DNA from: Spectribacter hydrogenoxidans
GTDB lineage: Bacteria; Pseudomonadota; Gammaproteobacteria; Nevskiales; Salinisphaeraceae
Assembly: GCF_031846275.1 (NCBI RefSeq)
Contig: NZ_JAVRIB010000008.1
Span: 1-64,000, forward strand
Length of the DNA stretch: 64,000 bases
Direction: 5' to 3'
A program made the position numbers and the translations under genes. Below, piece by piece: positions 9,263-18,348 of the stretch (the first letter of the stretch is position 1; each line of letters starts with the position of its first letter). The notes below the pieces were generated by a model that worked only from the letters and a program-made list of their open reading frames with translations, was not told the origin of the DNA and did no database searches.

Positions 9263-10192
9263 CTAATTCGACGGATTGCGGTAAGGGTCGACCCCCTCGC
9301 GCTTGAAGCGCTGGTGCAGCCAGAAGTACTGCGCCGGTGCTTCGCGTACCGCCGCCTCGATCATGTCGTTCAGCCGCTGGGCATCGGCTTCGTCGTCGCC
9401 GCTGGGAAAGTTTTCCAGCGGCGGCTGCACCAGCAGTCGATAGCCCCGGTTGTCGGCTCGCCGCAGGGTAAAGAACGGCACCACCACGGCGTTGCCCCGG
9501 GCCACGAGGCGCCCGGTGGCCAGGCTGGTGCGGGCGGGCTGGCCGAAAAACGTCAGATCCGCGCTGAACTGGTTGCTGGCTTTCTGATCGGCCGCGTACC
9601 AGACCGCATCGCCGCGCTTGAGCGCCCGCAGCAGCCCGCGCACGTCGCTGTCGGGAATGCTGGCACCGCCGATGTGGTGTTCGCGGCGCTTGCGCATCAC
9701 TGTGTCGACCACCGGGTTGTGCGGCGGGCGATACATGGCGGTGGTGCGTATGCCCAGGCGTTTCAGATACAGCTGGGCCATACGCACGCCCAGTTCCAGC
9801 GACGTGAAGTGGGCGGACAGCAGCAGCAGGCCCTGACCCCGTGCGGCAGCTGCCTCCAGGTGCTGGAGGCCCTCCATATCGGTCAGCCGCTCGATCTTGC
9901 CGGCCGGTGCCCACCAGCAGATCAGCGTTTCCATGGCGCCCATGCCGACGGACCGAAAGTGGTCGCGCAGTATCCCGTGACGGGTGTCGGCGTCCAGTTC
10001 CGGGAAACTCAGCGCCAGGTTGGTGGCGGCCACGTGCCTGCGGTAGGGCACGATCCACCAGGCCAGATCCCCCAGCCGCCGGCCCAGCCACATCTGCAGC
10101 CGGTAGGGCAGCCAGCCCAGCAGGCAGCCCAGCCCCATGCCGAACCAGGTCGGCCAGTGGCGGGGGGCGAACAGTGATCCTTGATGTTTCAT
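9263..10192 (-). CDS. lpxL: Lipid A lauroyl-type acyltransferase (LpxL/HtrB family)
   Basis: A 309-residue membrane-associated acyltransferase adding a secondary acyl chain to Kdo2-lipid IVA. The N-terminus has a hydrophobic segment (WFGMGLGCLLGWLPY), followed by the HX4E catalytic motif HFTSLE, the MYRPPHNP motif, and DQKASNQF plus FFGQPARTSLATGRL. The start at 10192 (MKHQGS) gives the standard length; the frame extends further upstream but enters the region divergent to hldE. It faces ilvE and is divergent from hldE; with waaA nearby this is an LPS biosynthesis neighbourhood. Confidence 0.93.
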   Translation of the reverse strand: MKHQGSLFAPRHWPTWFGMGLGCLLGWLPYRLQMWLGRRLGDLAWWIVPYRRHVAATNLALSFPELDADTRHGILRDHFRSVGMGAMETLICWWAPAGKIERLTDMEGLQHLEAAAARGQGLLLLSAHFTSLELGVRMAQLYLKRLGIRTTAMYRPPHNPVVDTVMRKRREHHIGGASIPDSDVRGLLRALKRGDAVWYAADQKASNQFSADLTFFGQPARTSLATGRLVARGNAVVVPFFTLRRADNRGYRLLVQPPLENFPSGDDEADAQRLNDMIEAAVREAPAQYFWLHQRFKREGVDPYRNPSN

Positions 10193-10345
10193 CGAGTTGC
10201 CTGCCAACAGCGGGCGCGTTGCGATGCGAGCGATTACAATGCGCCTCGACCGGACGGATTCGTGACAGCGTCGGTCCGGCAGCATATCCGGGCGGCTATG
10301 ATGCGGGATTCGCCGCCACGCGCAACCCTCAACCACGCGACAGGC

Positions 10346-11779
10346 ATGCAGACAATTCCCAGTTTCGAGCCGGCCCGGGTGCTGGTGATCGGCGACATCA
10401 TGCTCGACCGCTACTGGCACGGCGATACCGGTCGGATCTCGCCGGAGGCGCCGGTGCCGGTGGTGCGCATCGCGCGCGAAGAGGCCCGGCTGGGCGGGGC
10501 CGCGAACGTCGCGCTGAACCTGGCCGCGGTGGGCGCGCAGGTGAACCTGATCGGCGTGGTGGGCGACGACGAACCCGGACAGCGCGTGGAGCGGATGCTG
10601 GCGGACGCCGGTGTGCAGAGCAGTCTGGTGGTCAGCCGTTGCTGCCCGACCATCGCCAAGCTGCGGGTGGTCAGCCGTAATCAGCAGCTAATCCGGCTGG
10701 ATTTCGAGGAAAGCTTTGCCGAGCAGGCAGCGGCGGACATCACCGAGCTGGGCACCCGCTACGAGCAGGCGCTGGCCGACTGGGACGTGGTGATCTGTTC
10801 CGATTACGGCAAGGGAACGCTGGCCCGGGTGGGTGAGCTGATTGCCGCGGCTCGCGCGGCCGGCAGGCCGGTGCTGGTGGACCCCAAGGGCACCGACTGG
10901 GCCCGTTATCGGCAGGCTACTCTGATCACCCCGAATCTGGCCGAGCTGTCGGCGGTAACCGGCGAACCGTCCTCCGACGAGGATCTGGCCGCCCGCGCCG
11001 CGGCGCTGCGCGAATCGCTGGCGCTGGACGCGCTGCTGGTTACCCGCAGCGAGCGCGGCATGACGCTGTTCCATGCTGACGGCGACATCCATCTGCCGGC
11101 GCTGGCCCGCGAGGTGTTCGACGTGACTGGCGCGGGGGATACCGTGATTGCGTTGCTCGGCGCCGGTCTGGGCGCCGGTCTGGCGCTTCCGGACGCCGCC
11201 AATCTGGCCAATCTGGGTGCGGGCGTGGTGGTTGGGAAGCTGGGTACAGCCACCGTCAGCCGGGCCGAGTTGCGCCGGGCCGCGCGCACCCGTCACGCAG
11301 ACGAGGACACCGGCGTGCTCGATGCTGTGCAGCTACAGCAGCGGGTGGAGGAAGCCCGCGCCCACGGCGAACGGGTGGTGATGACCAATGGCTGTTTCGA
11401 CCTGCTGCATCCCGGACACGTTCGCTATCTGGAGGCTGCCCGTGAACTGGGCGACTGGCTGGTGGTGGCAGTCAATGACGACGCCTCGGTACAGCGCCTC
11501 AAGGGCGATGGCCGACCGATCAACACCCTGGCCGATCGCATGGAAGTGCTGCGTGGTCTGGGGGCGGTGGACTGGGTGACCTCGTTCGGCGAGGACACCC
11601 CTGCCGCGCTGATCGAGCGTGTACTCCCGGATGTGCTGGTAAAGGGCGGGGATTACCGCCCCGAGGACATCGCCGGGGCTGATGCCGTGCTAGCCGCCGG
11701 CGGGGAAGTGCGGGTGCTGGACTTCGTCGAGGGGCATTCCACCTCCGGCATCGTCGAGCGCGTGGCCCGGGGCGGATGA
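10346..11779 (+). CDS. hldE: Bifunctional heptose-7-phosphate kinase / heptose-1-phosphate adenylyltransferase
   Basis: A 477-residue two-domain enzyme of ADP-heptose synthesis for the LPS inner core. Residues 1 to about 320 are a PfkB-type kinase (VLVIGDIMLDRYWHG, GGAANVALNL, and the GAGD catalytic motif in FDVTGAGDTVIALL). From about residue 345 comes the nucleotidyltransferase domain with VMTNGCFDLLHPGHV (HxGH). The length equals that of E. coli HldE. The ATG at 10346 is chosen because it yields the canonical N-terminus; no strong ribosome site is visible. The 154 bases up to the divergent lpxL start probably hold both promoters but show no clear consensus. Confidence 0.96.
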   Translation: MQTIPSFEPARVLVIGDIMLDRYWHGDTGRISPEAPVPVVRIAREEARLGGAANVALNLAAVGAQVNLIGVVGDDEPGQRVERMLADAGVQSSLVVSRCCPTIAKLRVVSRNQQLIRLDFEESFAEQAAADITELGTRYEQALADWDVVICSDYGKGTLARVGELIAAARAAGRPVLVDPKGTDWARYRQATLITPNLAELSAVTGEPSSDEDLAARAAALRESLALDALLVTRSERGMTLFHADGDIHLPALAREVFDVTGAGDTVIALLGAGLGAGLALPDAANLANLGAGVVVGKLGTATVSRAELRRAARTRHADEDTGVLDAVQLQQRVEEARAHGERVVMTNGCFDLLHPGHVRYLEAARELGDWLVVAVNDDASVQRLKGDGRPINTLADRMEVLRGLGAVDWVTSFGEDTPAALIERVLPDVLVKGGDYRPEDIAGADAVLAAGGEVRVLDFVEGHSTSGIVERVARGG

Positions 11780-11795
11780 TCGCGGGCGCCCGGGC

Positions 11796-13094
11796 ATGAT
11801 CTGGCGCCACGTCTACAGTCTGCTGCTGATCCTGCTGCTGCCGCTGGTGCTGGCCGGCTTTGTCTGGCGCGGTCTGCGCGAACCCGGTTATCGGCGCGGC
11901 TGGGGCCAGCGATTGGCTTTCGGCCGCCCGGCTGCCACCGGCGCCATCTGGGTGCATGCCGCATCGGTCGGGGAGGTCCAGGTGGCCGCCGGCCTGGTGC
12001 GGGGGCTGGCCGAGCGGCATCCCGAACTGCCGCGTCTGGTCACCACCTTTACCCCCTCCGGCTGCGCCCGGGCCCGGCAGACGCTGGGCGATGTCGCCGA
12101 GGTGCGATTCCTGCCCTTTGATCTGCCCGGCGCCATGCGGCGATTCGTGGCTCGCCACCGGCCGCGGTTGGCGATCGTGGTGGAAACCGAACTCTGGCCC
12201 AACATGCTGGCCGCCTGCCGCGCGAGCCGGGTACCAGTGATGCTGGCCAACGCGCGGCTGAGCGAGCGTTCCGTCCGCCATTATCGCCGGTGGCCGCTGC
12301 GCGGATTGATGGCGGAAGCCGTCACCGCCATCGACCGCGTCGCGGCGGCCAGCGAGACCGACGCCGAGCGGTTTGCCGAGCTGGGCGTGCCGGCAAGCCG
12401 GATCCGCACGATCGGCAACCTGAAATTCGATCTGCCGCTGCCGGACGACGTCCTCGCCCGGGGACAGGCTCTGCGCGAGCGCTGGCAGGCCGGGAACCGG
12501 CCGGTCTGGGTAGCAGCGAGCACCCATGCCGGCGAGGAAGCCATCGTGTTGGAAGCGCACGCAATCCTGCGGCAGTCTCTACCGGAGGCGTTGCTGATTC
12601 TGGTGCCGCGGCATGCGCCGCGCTTCGAAGCCGTGGCAGAGTTGGTGCAGGAGCAGGGCCTGGCTTACGCCCGCCACAGTCGCGGCGAGGCGGTGCACGC
12701 GGATACCGCGTTGGTGCTGGGCGACACGCTGGGCGAGCTACCGCATTTCTACGCGGCGGCTGACCTGGCATTCGTCGGCGGCAGTCTGGTACCGGGCGTC
12801 GGCGGGCATAATCTGCTGGAGCCGGCGGCGTTGCGCCTGCCGATGATGACCGGGCCGCATCTGGGCGGCTGGCAGACGGTGGCCGACTGGCTGATCGAGG
12901 CAGACGCGCTTTGTTCGGTTGCCGATGCGGCTTCCCTCGCCTCGGCGGCGGCCGAGGCACTGGCGGACCCGGCCGGCCGCCGGCAGGCGGGTCTGGCCGC
13001 CGAGCGGGTGGTCGAGGATCATCGCGGCGCCCTCGCGCGAACGCTGCGCGAGCTGCCCGACTTGCTGACTGGCAACAGGGCAAACCCGCCCTAA
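11796..13094 (+). CDS. waaA: 3-deoxy-D-manno-octulosonic acid (Kdo) transferase
   Basis: A 432-residue GT-B glycosyltransferase that attaches Kdo to lipid IVA. An N-terminal membrane anchor (SLLLILLLPLVLAGF) is followed by IWVHAASVGEVQVA, TTFTPSG, VVVETELWPNML, IGNLKFD, the nucleotide-sugar region WVAASTHAGEEA and FVGGSLVPGVGGHNLLEPAA. All family motifs are present and length is normal. It begins 16 bases after hldE and is probably cotranscribed with it. Confidence 0.96.
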   Translation: MIWRHVYSLLLILLLPLVLAGFVWRGLREPGYRRGWGQRLAFGRPAATGAIWVHAASVGEVQVAAGLVRGLAERHPELPRLVTTFTPSGCARARQTLGDVAEVRFLPFDLPGAMRRFVARHRPRLAIVVETELWPNMLAACRASRVPVMLANARLSERSVRHYRRWPLRGLMAEAVTAIDRVAAASETDAERFAELGVPASRIRTIGNLKFDLPLPDDVLARGQALRERWQAGNRPVWVAASTHAGEEAIVLEAHAILRQSLPEALLILVPRHAPRFEAVAELVQEQGLAYARHSRGEAVHADTALVLGDTLGELPHFYAAADLAFVGGSLVPGVGGHNLLEPAALRLPMMTGPHLGGWQTVADWLIEADALCSVADAASLASAAAEALADPAGRRQAGLAAERVVEDHRGALARTLRELPDLLTGNRANPP

Positions 13095-13174
13095 CGGGTG
13101 GCAGGCAGGCGCCTTCCGCCGCCTATGCTGGCGAACGGTGCCACGAGCTGTTTCATGGAACTGGAGAGTTGTTG

Positions 13175-14974
13175 ATGTCGGATTACCACGCACCCGTGCG
13201 GGACATGCTGTTCGTGATGACCCATCTGGCCGATGCGGCCTCGCTGGCTGAACTGCCCGGCTACGAGGAGGCCACGCCGGACCTGCTGAGTTCGGTATTG
13301 GATGAGGCCGGCCGCTTCGGCAGCGAGTGCCTGGCGCCGCTCAACCAGGCCGGTGACCGCGACGGCGCCCGCTGGACGCCCGAGGGCGTGCTGTCGTCGC
13401 CCGGCTTTGCCGATGCCTACGCCGATTTCGTGGCCGGCGGCTGGAACGGGCTGACCGCCACCCCGGATTCCGGTGGCATGGGCCTGCCCACGCTCATGGG
13501 CAGCGCCACGCACGAAATCTGGAATGCCGCCAACATGGCCTTCGCCCTGTGCCCGCTGCTCAGCGCCAGTGCGATCAAGCTGCTGGAGAACCACGGTGAC
13601 GAGGCGCTGACCGCCGCCTACCTGGAAAAGATGGTCAGCGGCGAATGGACCGGCACCATGGACCTGACCGAGCCGCAATCCGGCTCAGACCTGGCCACCA
13701 TCCGCACCCGCGCCGAACCGGCCGGCGACGGCAGCTACCGGCTGTTCGGCCAGAAGATCTACATCACCTGGGGCGAGCACGACATGGCCGCCAACACCAT
13801 TCATCTGGTGCTGGCACGGCTGCCGGACGCGCCGGCCGGGGTTAAGGGCATTTCCCTGTTCCTGGTGCCGCGCTATCTGCTTGACGACAACGGCGAACCG
13901 GGTGCGGCCAACGACATGCGCGCGGCCTCCATCGAGCACAAGTTGGGCATTCACGGCAGCCCTACCTGCACCATGGTCTATGGCGAGGCCGATGGCGCCG
14001 TGGGCTATCTGGTCGGTCCGGAAAACCAGGGTCTGCGCTGCATGTTCACGATGATGAACGCGGCCCGCCACAAGATGGGAGTGCAGGCTTTGGGCCTGTC
14101 CGACCGCGCCTATCAGCGGGCCCGGGCCTACGCGTTCGACCGCGTGCAGGGTCGGCCGGCCGACCCCGAGGCTCCGGCCAGCGCGCCGATCGCCCATCAC
14201 GCCGACGTCCGCCGCATGCTGTTGTTGATGAAAAGCCAGATCGACGCCATGCGGGCGCTGTGTTACGTGACAGCCGCGGACATGGACCGGGCCGGCCGCG
14301 CGCCGGAGGCCGAGGATCGCCGCCGCCATCAAGCGCGGGTGGATCTGCTGATCCCCGTGGTCAAGGCCTGGTGCACGGAAGTGGCGATCGAGATCACGTC
14401 GCTGGGCGTGCAGGTACACGGCGGCATGGGTTACGTCGAGGAAACCGGCGCTGCCCAGTACTATCGCGACGCCCGCATCATTCCGATCTACGAAGGCACC
14501 AACGGCATCCAGGCGATCGACCTGGTCGGCCGAAAGCTGTTGCGGGATCAGGGCGAGGCGATGCAGGCGCTGATTGCCGACATGAGCGCCACCCGCGACG
14601 AGCTGGCGGCGCATGCTGAACTGGGCACGATTCGCACGGCGCTGTCGGAAGGTATCGAGGCACTCGGCGCCGCCACCGAGTCATTGCTGGAAGCCGGAAA
14701 GGTGTCCGGTGAACAGGCCACCGCCAATGCCTTCGATTATCTGATGCTGGTCGGCACCGTTACCGGTGGCTGGCTGCTGGCCCGGCAGGCAATGGTGGCC
14801 AGCGATGCCCTTGATAAGGCCGGCGACGATCGGCCGTTCTACGAACAGAAGGTGGCAACCGCCACGTTCTATGCCGCCCAGGTCATGCCGCGGCTGCACG
14901 CCCATGCCCGGGTCGTGGCCAACGGCTTCGAACCGGTACTGTCGGTATCACCGGCGATGCTGGCGGCCGGCTGA
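13175..14974 (+). CDS. Acyl-CoA dehydrogenase (long, DmdC-like subfamily)
   Basis: A 599-residue FAD enzyme, longer than the classic 380-residue family because of extra N- and C-terminal segments, as in the 3-methylmercaptopropionyl-CoA dehydrogenase-like group. Motifs are GTMDLTEPQSGSDLA for FAD and substrate contact, GVQVHGGMGYVEE, and RIIPIYEGTNGIQAIDLVGRKLL with the catalytic glutamate. Many bacteria use such enzymes in fatty acid beta-oxidation, so DmdC activity is not implied. The ATG at 13175 is preceded by GGAGAG. It is separated by 80 bases from waaA and seems unrelated to LPS synthesis. Confidence 0.92.
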   Translation: MSDYHAPVRDMLFVMTHLADAASLAELPGYEEATPDLLSSVLDEAGRFGSECLAPLNQAGDRDGARWTPEGVLSSPGFADAYADFVAGGWNGLTATPDSGGMGLPTLMGSATHEIWNAANMAFALCPLLSASAIKLLENHGDEALTAAYLEKMVSGEWTGTMDLTEPQSGSDLATIRTRAEPAGDGSYRLFGQKIYITWGEHDMAANTIHLVLARLPDAPAGVKGISLFLVPRYLLDDNGEPGAANDMRAASIEHKLGIHGSPTCTMVYGEADGAVGYLVGPENQGLRCMFTMMNAARHKMGVQALGLSDRAYQRARAYAFDRVQGRPADPEAPASAPIAHHADVRRMLLLMKSQIDAMRALCYVTAADMDRAGRAPEAEDRRRHQARVDLLIPVVKAWCTEVAIEITSLGVQVHGGMGYVEETGAAQYYRDARIIPIYEGTNGIQAIDLVGRKLLRDQGEAMQALIADMSATRDELAAHAELGTIRTALSEGIEALGAATESLLEAGKVSGEQATANAFDYLMLVGTVTGGWLLARQAMVASDALDKAGDDRPFYEQKVATATFYAAQVMPRLHAHARVVANGFEPVLSVSPAMLAAG

Positions 14975-15016
14975 TTGAAGGGCTGCGGCACAATAATCAA
15001 CGGAGGAGAGATCGCG

Positions 15017-15910
15017 ATGAGACAGGACATCGAATTCAACACGGAAGACGGCGTCACCCTGCGGGGCTGGTGGTATCCGGGTAACGGCGACGGCGCCACG
15101 GTGGTGATGGCCCACGGCTTTTCCGCCACCAAGGAAATGTATCTCGACGGCTTCGCCGAAGTATTCGCCGAGGCCGGCCTCAACGTGCTGGTGTACGACA
15201 ACCGTTGCCTGGGTGAATCCGGCGGCGAACCGCGCGGCGAGATCGACCCCTGGATGCAGGTCCGGGACTATCGCGACGCCATCACCTGGGCCAGCCAGCG
15301 CGACGACGTCAACGCCGAACGCATCGGCATCTGGGGCTCCAGCTACAGCGGCGGCCACGTGCTGATGGTGGCGGCCATGGACCGGCGGGTGAAGTGCGTG
15401 GTTTCACAGGTACCGCTGGTGCACGGCGGCATCAACGCCTCGCGCCTGGTGCGCGCGGACTTGTTGCGCGAACTGCGCCGCAACTGCGACGCCGACCGCG
15501 TGGCCCGCTACAACGGCGAGGCGCCGGCGATGGTGCCGGTGGTGGCCGAGAAGGAAGGCGACCCCTGCGTGCTGCCGACCGCCGATTCCACCGAGTTCTT
15601 CCTGCAGATTCCGCCGGAACGCACCAAGCACTGGCGCAACGAATGCACTCTGCGGTCGGTGGACCTGTTCGCGTCGTACGAGCCGGGCTTCTACGCCCCG
15701 CTGATCACCCCGACGCCAGTGATGGTCGCCGCGGCGGTTGGCGACGTGCTCACCCCGTTCGACGTGACCGCGTCCGTGTTCGAAAAGATGCTGCAGCCCA
15801 AGAAATTCGTGACGCTGCCGGGCGGTCATTTCGACGCCTACGTCGACGAAGCCTTCGCCATCTCCGCGCCGCAGCAACGCGACTGGTTCCGGGCGCATCT
15901 GGCGGCCTGA
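15017..15910 (+). CDS. Alpha/beta hydrolase
   Basis: A 297-residue alpha/beta-hydrolase fold protein. VVMAHGFSATKEM is the oxyanion region, GIWGSSYSGG holds the nucleophile serine in GxSxG form, and GGHFDAYVDE supplies the terminal histidine. It resembles acetyl-xylan esterase or dienelactone hydrolase-like proteins of the XynX group; substrate is unknown. GGAGGAGA lies eight bases before the ATG at 15017, making that start clear. The preceding dehydrogenase is only 40 bases away. The island attachment site follows directly. Confidence 0.85.
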   Translation: MRQDIEFNTEDGVTLRGWWYPGNGDGATVVMAHGFSATKEMYLDGFAEVFAEAGLNVLVYDNRCLGESGGEPRGEIDPWMQVRDYRDAITWASQRDDVNAERIGIWGSSYSGGHVLMVAAMDRRVKCVVSQVPLVHGGINASRLVRADLLRELRRNCDADRVARYNGEAPAMVPVVAEKEGDPCVLPTADSTEFFLQIPPERTKHWRNECTLRSVDLFASYEPGFYAPLITPTPVMVAAAVGDVLTPFDVTASVFEKMLQPKKFVTLPGGHFDAYVDEAFAISAPQQRDWFRAHLAA

Positions 15911-15932
15911 TCGGCCAATCGGGAGAGTGAGA

Positions 15933-15977
15933 TGGTGGGCGGTGCTGGGTTCGAACCAGCGACCCCTGCCGTGTGAA
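15933..15977 (-). repeat. Displaced 3' half of the host tRNA-Val (left attachment site)
   Basis: The 45 bases match the 3' half of the intact tRNA-Val at 25979-26023 at 41 positions, including the CCA end. The four differences are two compensatory pairs in the T stem (GCTGG/CCAGC here, GCAAG/CTTGC in the intact gene). The last 19 bases are identical and form the crossover core; beyond them tRNA similarity stops. By the usual logic of integration, this is the original host 3' end pushed aside by the island. Confidence 0.85.
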
Positions 15978-16024
15978 AGCGTCTAGGGCCTTCTGTGAAT
16001 CAATGAGTTAGCGGGAAAAAGACA

Positions 16025-16061
16025 GCGGGAACAGTGTTTTACTGTTTCCGCTTGTTCCCGC
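16025..16061. repeat. Inverted repeats beside the left attachment site
   Basis: GCGGGAACAGT (16025-16035) pairs with ACTGTTTCCGC (16041-16051) with one mismatch, and GCGGGAACA (16025-16033) pairs perfectly with TGTTCCCGC (16053-16061). So three related half-sites lie within 37 bases between attL and the integrase gene. They could bind the excisionase/AlpA protein or form a hairpin; no T-run follows, so a terminator is unlikely. Confidence 0.5.
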
Positions 16062-16080
16062 GTGTTTCGGCGAGTAGTCT

Positions 16081-16104
16081 GTAAGTGCACTTACATTGCA
16101 CTTA
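16081..16104 (+). promoter_or_regulatory. Candidate integrase arm-type sites
   Basis: A 14-base palindrome GTAAGTGCACTTAC (16081-16094) is followed one base later by TTGCACTTA (16096-16104). The same TTGCACTTA occurs at 25912-25920, near the opposite end of the island. Short direct repeats at both ends of an integrated element, outside the core, are what arm-binding sites of tyrosine integrases look like. The sequence also lies just before the integrase start, so autoregulation is possible. Confidence 0.5.
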
Positions 16105-16112
16105 AGCCGGAC

Positions 16113-17318
16113 ATGAAGGCGAAGATAACGCACCAGTCGGTGCAGGCGGCGAAGGCCAAGGACAAGGCGTACGAACTCCGCGACACGACCCTATCCGGGT
16201 TCATCTGCCGCGTACAGCCGACCGGCCGCAAGAGCTATCTGGTCGAGTACGCCCGCGGCAAGCGGCTGACCATCGGCAATGCCGCGGTGCTGACGCCAGC
16301 GCAGGCCCGTGAAAAGGCCAAGGCCATTCTCGGGCAGGCTGCGGAAGGCGGAGACCCGGCGGCCGAGAAACGGAAGGCGAAGGCGGACACCCTGCGGAAC
16401 TTCATCGAGCGGGAGTACCGCCCCTGGGCTCGAGCGAATCGAAAGCGGGGCGATGAAATCTGCGACCGCGTGCTGCGCGTCTTTTCCACCCTGGCAGATC
16501 GGTCCCTGTCCGCGATCACTGACAACGCGGTCGAGCGCATCCGCACCAGTCGCCTGAATAGCGGCACGTCGCCTGCGACGGTCAACCGGGATGTCACCTG
16601 TCTGCGCGGGGCGCTGAGCTTCGCGGTCCGGGCGAAGTACCTGGACGCGCACCCGCTGGCCGACTTCAAGCTGTCTGACACGGATTCATCCGGCAAGGTG
16701 CGCTACCTGTCGGACGATGAAGCCAAGCGGCTGAGAGCGGCGCTGCGGGCGCGTGACGACGAAATACGGGAGGGTCGCAACCGCGGCAACCAGTGGCGGC
16801 AAGATCGCGGCTATGAGCCCATGCCGGATATCCCGTTGGATGGGTACGGCGATCACCTGACCCCGCTGGTGCTGCTGTCGCTGAATACCGGCGCCCGCCG
16901 TGGCGAACTGTTCGGCCTGCAGTGGGATGACGTGGACTTCCGCCTCGAGCAAATCACCATCCGGGGCGCCACCAGCAAGAAGAACCGGACCCGGCATGTT
17001 CCCCTGAACGCCGAAGCCCTGGACGCGCTCACGCGCTGGCGACGGCAGACCAGCGGGCAGGGCTTGGTATTCACTGGCCGCGATGGTGCACGCCTGGATA
17101 ATGTCCGCAAGGCGTGGGCCGGCGTGCTGCAGGATGCGGAAATAACCGCCTTCCGGTGGCATGACATGCGGCACACGTTTGCGAGCTGGCTGGTCATGCG
17201 CGGCGTGGACCTGAACACGGTCCGCGAGCTGCTCGGGCATGGCGATATCAAGATGACGTTGCGATACGCGCACCTTGCTCCACAGCACAAGGCCGACGCG
17301 GTGGCGAGGCTGGTATGA
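16113..17318 (+). CDS. Tyrosine recombinase/integrase of the island
   Basis: A 401-residue integrase of the P4/phage type: N-terminal DUF4102-like domain (ITHQSVQAAKAKDKAYELRD, SGFICRVQPTGRKSYLVEY), core-binding SAM-like domain, and a catalytic domain with the first Arg in NTGARRGELFGL (about residue 259), HDMRHTFASWL (His-x-x-Arg, about 349) and the nucleophile Tyr in LRYAHLAP (about 383). It would integrate the element at the tRNA-Val core nearby. A GTG at 16062 extends the frame by 17 residues but runs across the putative arm sites, so ATG 16113 is preferred. Confidence 0.93.
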   Translation: MKAKITHQSVQAAKAKDKAYELRDTTLSGFICRVQPTGRKSYLVEYARGKRLTIGNAAVLTPAQAREKAKAILGQAAEGGDPAAEKRKAKADTLRNFIEREYRPWARANRKRGDEICDRVLRVFSTLADRSLSAITDNAVERIRTSRLNSGTSPATVNRDVTCLRGALSFAVRAKYLDAHPLADFKLSDTDSSGKVRYLSDDEAKRLRAALRARDDEIREGRNRGNQWRQDRGYEPMPDIPLDGYGDHLTPLVLLSLNTGARRGELFGLQWDDVDFRLEQITIRGATSKKNRTRHVPLNAEALDALTRWRRQTSGQGLVFTGRDGARLDNVRKAWAGVLQDAEITAFRWHDMRHTFASWLVMRGVDLNTVRELLGHGDIKMTLRYAHLAPQHKADAVARLV

Positions 17319-17806
17319 GCGTCGAGATTCGGTACTGGGAGTTTCAAGTCGCGATGCTGGCGAGCTTCCCGGATCGTGCGAGGGAGACCGTACAGAATTG
17401 GTTGACCGCGGCGCGCGACGACCCGCGCTCCAATGGTCACCCCAACATCGAGTTGATTGAATCCGAGTTGCAGCGATTCGGGCTGCTGAACGACTGGCGA
17501 TCCCGCCACCGATCGCTAAGCCGGATCGTGTCGCTGCAGCTTGAGGTTAAGCAGGTATACCGGGCGAACAGGATCAGGCACCAGAACCGGGCCAACGCGA
17601 GACAGCCGCGGGAGCGCGAGGATATCCGCAAGGAGACCATCCAGAGCCACGGCCGGCGTCTGGCACAACGACACCCGCCCCACGAGATAACCGGCATCAT
17701 CACGAGCAGCGTATCCGACTCGCCGACGGCTCCGACCGTCCGCAAATGGCTGCGAGAGGCCGGGATAATTCCCGCCCTGAAGAAAAAGGAAAGCGAGCGC
17801 CGCTAG
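17315..17806 (+). CDS. Hypothetical protein coupled to the integrase
   Basis: A 163-residue basic protein whose ATG overlaps the integrase stop (ATGA). The middle is charged and helical (VKQVYRANRIRHQNRANARQ), and the end, TAPTVRKWLREAGIIPA, reads like a recognition helix with a following turn. No family recognised. Tight coupling with int suggests a role in recombination or its control. Confidence 0.65.
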   Translation: MSVEIRYWEFQVAMLASFPDRARETVQNWLTAARDDPRSNGHPNIELIESELQRFGLLNDWRSRHRSLSRIVSLQLEVKQVYRANRIRHQNRANARQPREREDIRKETIQSHGRRLAQRHPPHEITGIITSSVSDSPTAPTVRKWLREAGIIPALKKKESERR

Positions 17807-17860
17807 CTTTCGTGCTGCTCCCTATCGTTCGAACTGCAATGCACAGCAACGGTTCGAGCG

Positions 17861-18058
17861 ATGACGAAACAATACGATCCGGGTAGAAGCTATGGGTTCG
17901 CCAAATGGTGCGAGTTGCGTGGTTTCTCCCGTACCACCGGCTGGCGTCTTCTGCGTGACGGCGAGATCAAGACCTACAAGGTCCGCGGCAATCGGTATGT
18001 GACGGAGGCCGCAGACAGGGAATTCGTCGAGCGTAAGGAGCGGGAGGCTGCAGCATGA
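17861..18058 (+). CDS. AlpA/excisionase-like helix-turn-helix protein
   Basis: A 65-residue protein with an excisionase or MerR-like winged helix: FAKWCELRGFSRTTGWRLLRDGEIKTYKVRGNRYVT, i.e. helix, turn, helix, then a two-strand wing, and a basic-acidic tail. Proteins of this size next to a tyrosine integrase act as Xis or as AlpA-type activators that start satellite excision and transcription. It overlaps the next gene by four bases. The upstream 54 bases contain no clear promoter. Confidence 0.75.
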   Translation: MTKQYDPGRSYGFAKWCELRGFSRTTGWRLLRDGEIKTYKVRGNRYVTEAADREFVERKEREAAA

Positions 18059-18348
18059 GCTACCCCGCTGTCTCCCCCTTCGACTTCCACAAGAACGGCG
18101 ATGCCAACCGCCGGGAAGATGATGCCGAGCCCCGGGTAAAGCTGATGGGCTTCGACCTGGGTACGTTCGAGGCTCACGTCCACGTCGCGGGCGACACCCA
18201 CGTCCGCGCCGTCCCCCTGACCACCCTGCGGCTGGATGACCCGATCATCCTGGGCATGGCGCCGGCCGACGCTTTCCTGGCTGGTGGCTGGACGGAGCAG
18301 GCGTTGCAAGGTCCGCTGTCCGACCGTCAAACCGGTGAGTCCACCTGA
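18055..18348 (+). CDS. Hypothetical satellite protein
   Basis: A 97-residue protein overlapping the AlpA-like gene (ATGA) and the next gene by one base. It begins YPAVSPFDFHKNGDANRREDD and contains HVHVAGDTHVRAVPLTTLRLDDP, a beta-rich pattern. I recognise no family. Position in a coupled early operon suggests regulation or replication. Confidence 0.6.
   Translation: MSYPAVSPFDFHKNGDANRREDDAEPRVKLMGFDLGTFEAHVHVAGDTHVRAVPLTTLRLDDPIILGMAPADAFLAGGWTEQALQGPLSDRQTGEST

Noticed and set aside
15933..15977. Second tRNA-Val gene
   Set aside because: Only the 3' half is present; the sequence leaves the tRNA pattern after the anticodon loop.
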